From: Pseudolabrys sp. Root1462
GTDB lineage: Bacteria; Pseudomonadota; Alphaproteobacteria; Rhizobiales; Xanthobacteraceae
DNA: 64,000 bases
Assembly: GCF_001426945.1 (NCBI RefSeq)
Contig: NZ_LMFS01000003.1
Coordinates: 524,818-588,817 of the forward strand
Direction: 5' to 3'
Both the position numbers and the translations under genes were made by a program. Of this stretch, positions 63,377 to 64,000 are shown one piece after another; position 1 is the first letter of the stretch, and every line of letters begins with the position of its first letter. The notes beneath the pieces are model-generated. The model worked only from the letters and a program-made list of their open reading frames with translations, was not told where the DNA came from and searched no databases.

Positions 63377-64000
63377 ATGTCGACCCAGCCCGCTCTGCAA
63401 GTGGTCGCAACGCCCGCGACGAATTCATCGAAGTCCGAACGCACTTGGTTCGCGGCGAATTGGGGCCTTCTGGCCGCCATCGCTGCGCTGGTTGTCGTGC
63501 TCCTGCTGCCGACGCCGGCGAACCTGCCTGTCGCGGGGCATCGGATGCTCGCGATTCTCGCCTTCGCCGTCATCATCTGGATGACAGAGGCGATCGACTA
63601 CGCCGTCTCGGCGATTGTCATCGCGGCGCTGATGGCATTCCTGCTCGGCCTGGCGCCGAGTGTCGCCAATCCAAAAGTCCTGATGGGCACCAGCGCGGCG
63701 CTGACGCTCGCCTTCAGCGGCTTCACCTCGACGGGTCTCGTTCTGGTCGCGGCGGCGCTGTTCCTGGCCGCGGCGATGACACAGACCGGGCTCGACAAGC
63801 GCATCGCACTGAACATTCTCGCCCGCGTCGGCACCGAAACCCGCAACGTCGTTATCGGCACCATCCTCGTCGGCATCGTCATTGCCTTCATGGTCCCTTC
63901 AACGACCGCGCGCGTCGCCTGCCTTGTGCCGATCACGCTCGGCATGATCGCCGCCTTCGGCGTCAGCCGCACCAGCACCTTCGCCGCCATGCTGATGATG
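63377..64000 (+). CDS. DASS (SLC13) family anion/dicarboxylate transporter, 5' part
   Basis: The first 208 codons of a membrane protein that continues past the window edge. Hydrophobic segments begin at about residue 30 (WGLLAAIAALVVVLLLPTP); WMTEAIDYAVSAIVIAALMAFLLG and FMVPSTTARVACLVPITLGMI match the DASS ion/substrate region. It would import dicarboxylates, phosphate or sulfate-like anions with sodium. Probably FixK-activated. The complete protein should be about 450-500 residues. Confidence 0.8.
   Translation, partial: MSTQPALQVVATPATNSSKSERTWFAANWGLLAAIAALVVVLLLPTPANLPVAGHRMLAILAFAVIIWMTEAIDYAVSAIVIAALMAFLLGLAPSVANPKVLMGTSAALTLAFSGFTSTGLVLVAAALFLAAAMTQTGLDKRIALNILARVGTETRNVVIGTILVGIVIAFMVPSTTARVACLVPITLGMIAAFGVSRTSTFAAMLMM

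Overview
The window is GC-rich chromosomal DNA of an alphaproteobacterium, most likely Hyphomicrobiales of the Bradyrhizobium/Xanthobacter side. This rests on a FixL-FixJ-FixK oxygen cascade with TTGA-N6-TCAA boxes, PHO boxes of CTGTCAT-N4-CTGTCAT type, many TAXI/TRAP, Bug and ABC importers, and a dispersed rhizobial palindromic repeat at 54744-54792. No prophage, transposase, CRISPR array or rRNA was seen. There is one tRNA (Ser-GGA).

Layout. 1-5.2 kb: polysaccharide genes (sugar transferase, acyltransferase, GDP-mannose synthesis, a kinase-like protein). 5.3-18.1 kb: a C-P lyase (phosphonate) locus. phnG-H-I-J-GNAT-K-L-M run leftward. phnF, a hexapeptide acetyltransferase, a second divergent phnM and a DUF1045 2H-phosphoesterase-like gene run rightward, followed by phnC-D-E. 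The phnG/phnF gap has two strong inverted repeats (likely PhnF operators) and a PHO-box-like site; a second PHO-box-like site precedes phnC. 18.1-28.5 kb: small hypothetical genes, a TAXI-TRAP importer with an aminotransferase and LysR regulator, a divergent D-amino-acid dehydrogenase-like gene and an ABC-F ATPase. 28.5-33.6 kb: sulfur/molybdenum cofactor genes (tusA-like, a divergent moeA paralog, an HTH-mobB fusion, moeA, an MBL-fold gene, mobA). 33.9-35.8 kb: tRNA-Ser, a DUF808 membrane protein and an SDR lacking the usual catalytic residues.

36.0-42.9 kb: a second TAXI-TRAP system with an isocitrate-lyase-superfamily enzyme, then an IclR regulator facing an orphan Bug binding protein and a BKACE enzyme, with two IclR-like palindromes between them. 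42.9-50.1 kb: a sugar ABC importer with an SDR and a xylonate-dehydratase-like IlvD/Edd enzyme. 50.4-58.5 kb: allophanate hydrolase converging on a peptide-type ABC importer operon that ends in an FCD-type GntR gene; both outer promoters carry the same 17-bp palindromic sequence. 58.7-64.0 kb: fixJ, fixL, fixK, then a CBS-BON protein, an Hsp20 and a DASS transporter that runs off the window. Each of these last three has a FixK-type box upstream.

Two themes recur. Regulators sit beside their presumed targets with readable palindromes (PhnF, LysR, IclR, GntR, FixK). Binding-protein genes are repeatedly followed by strong stem-loops before the next gene, consistent with keeping binding protein in excess over permease. 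No experiment or database search was run; functions are inferred from motifs and family knowledge.
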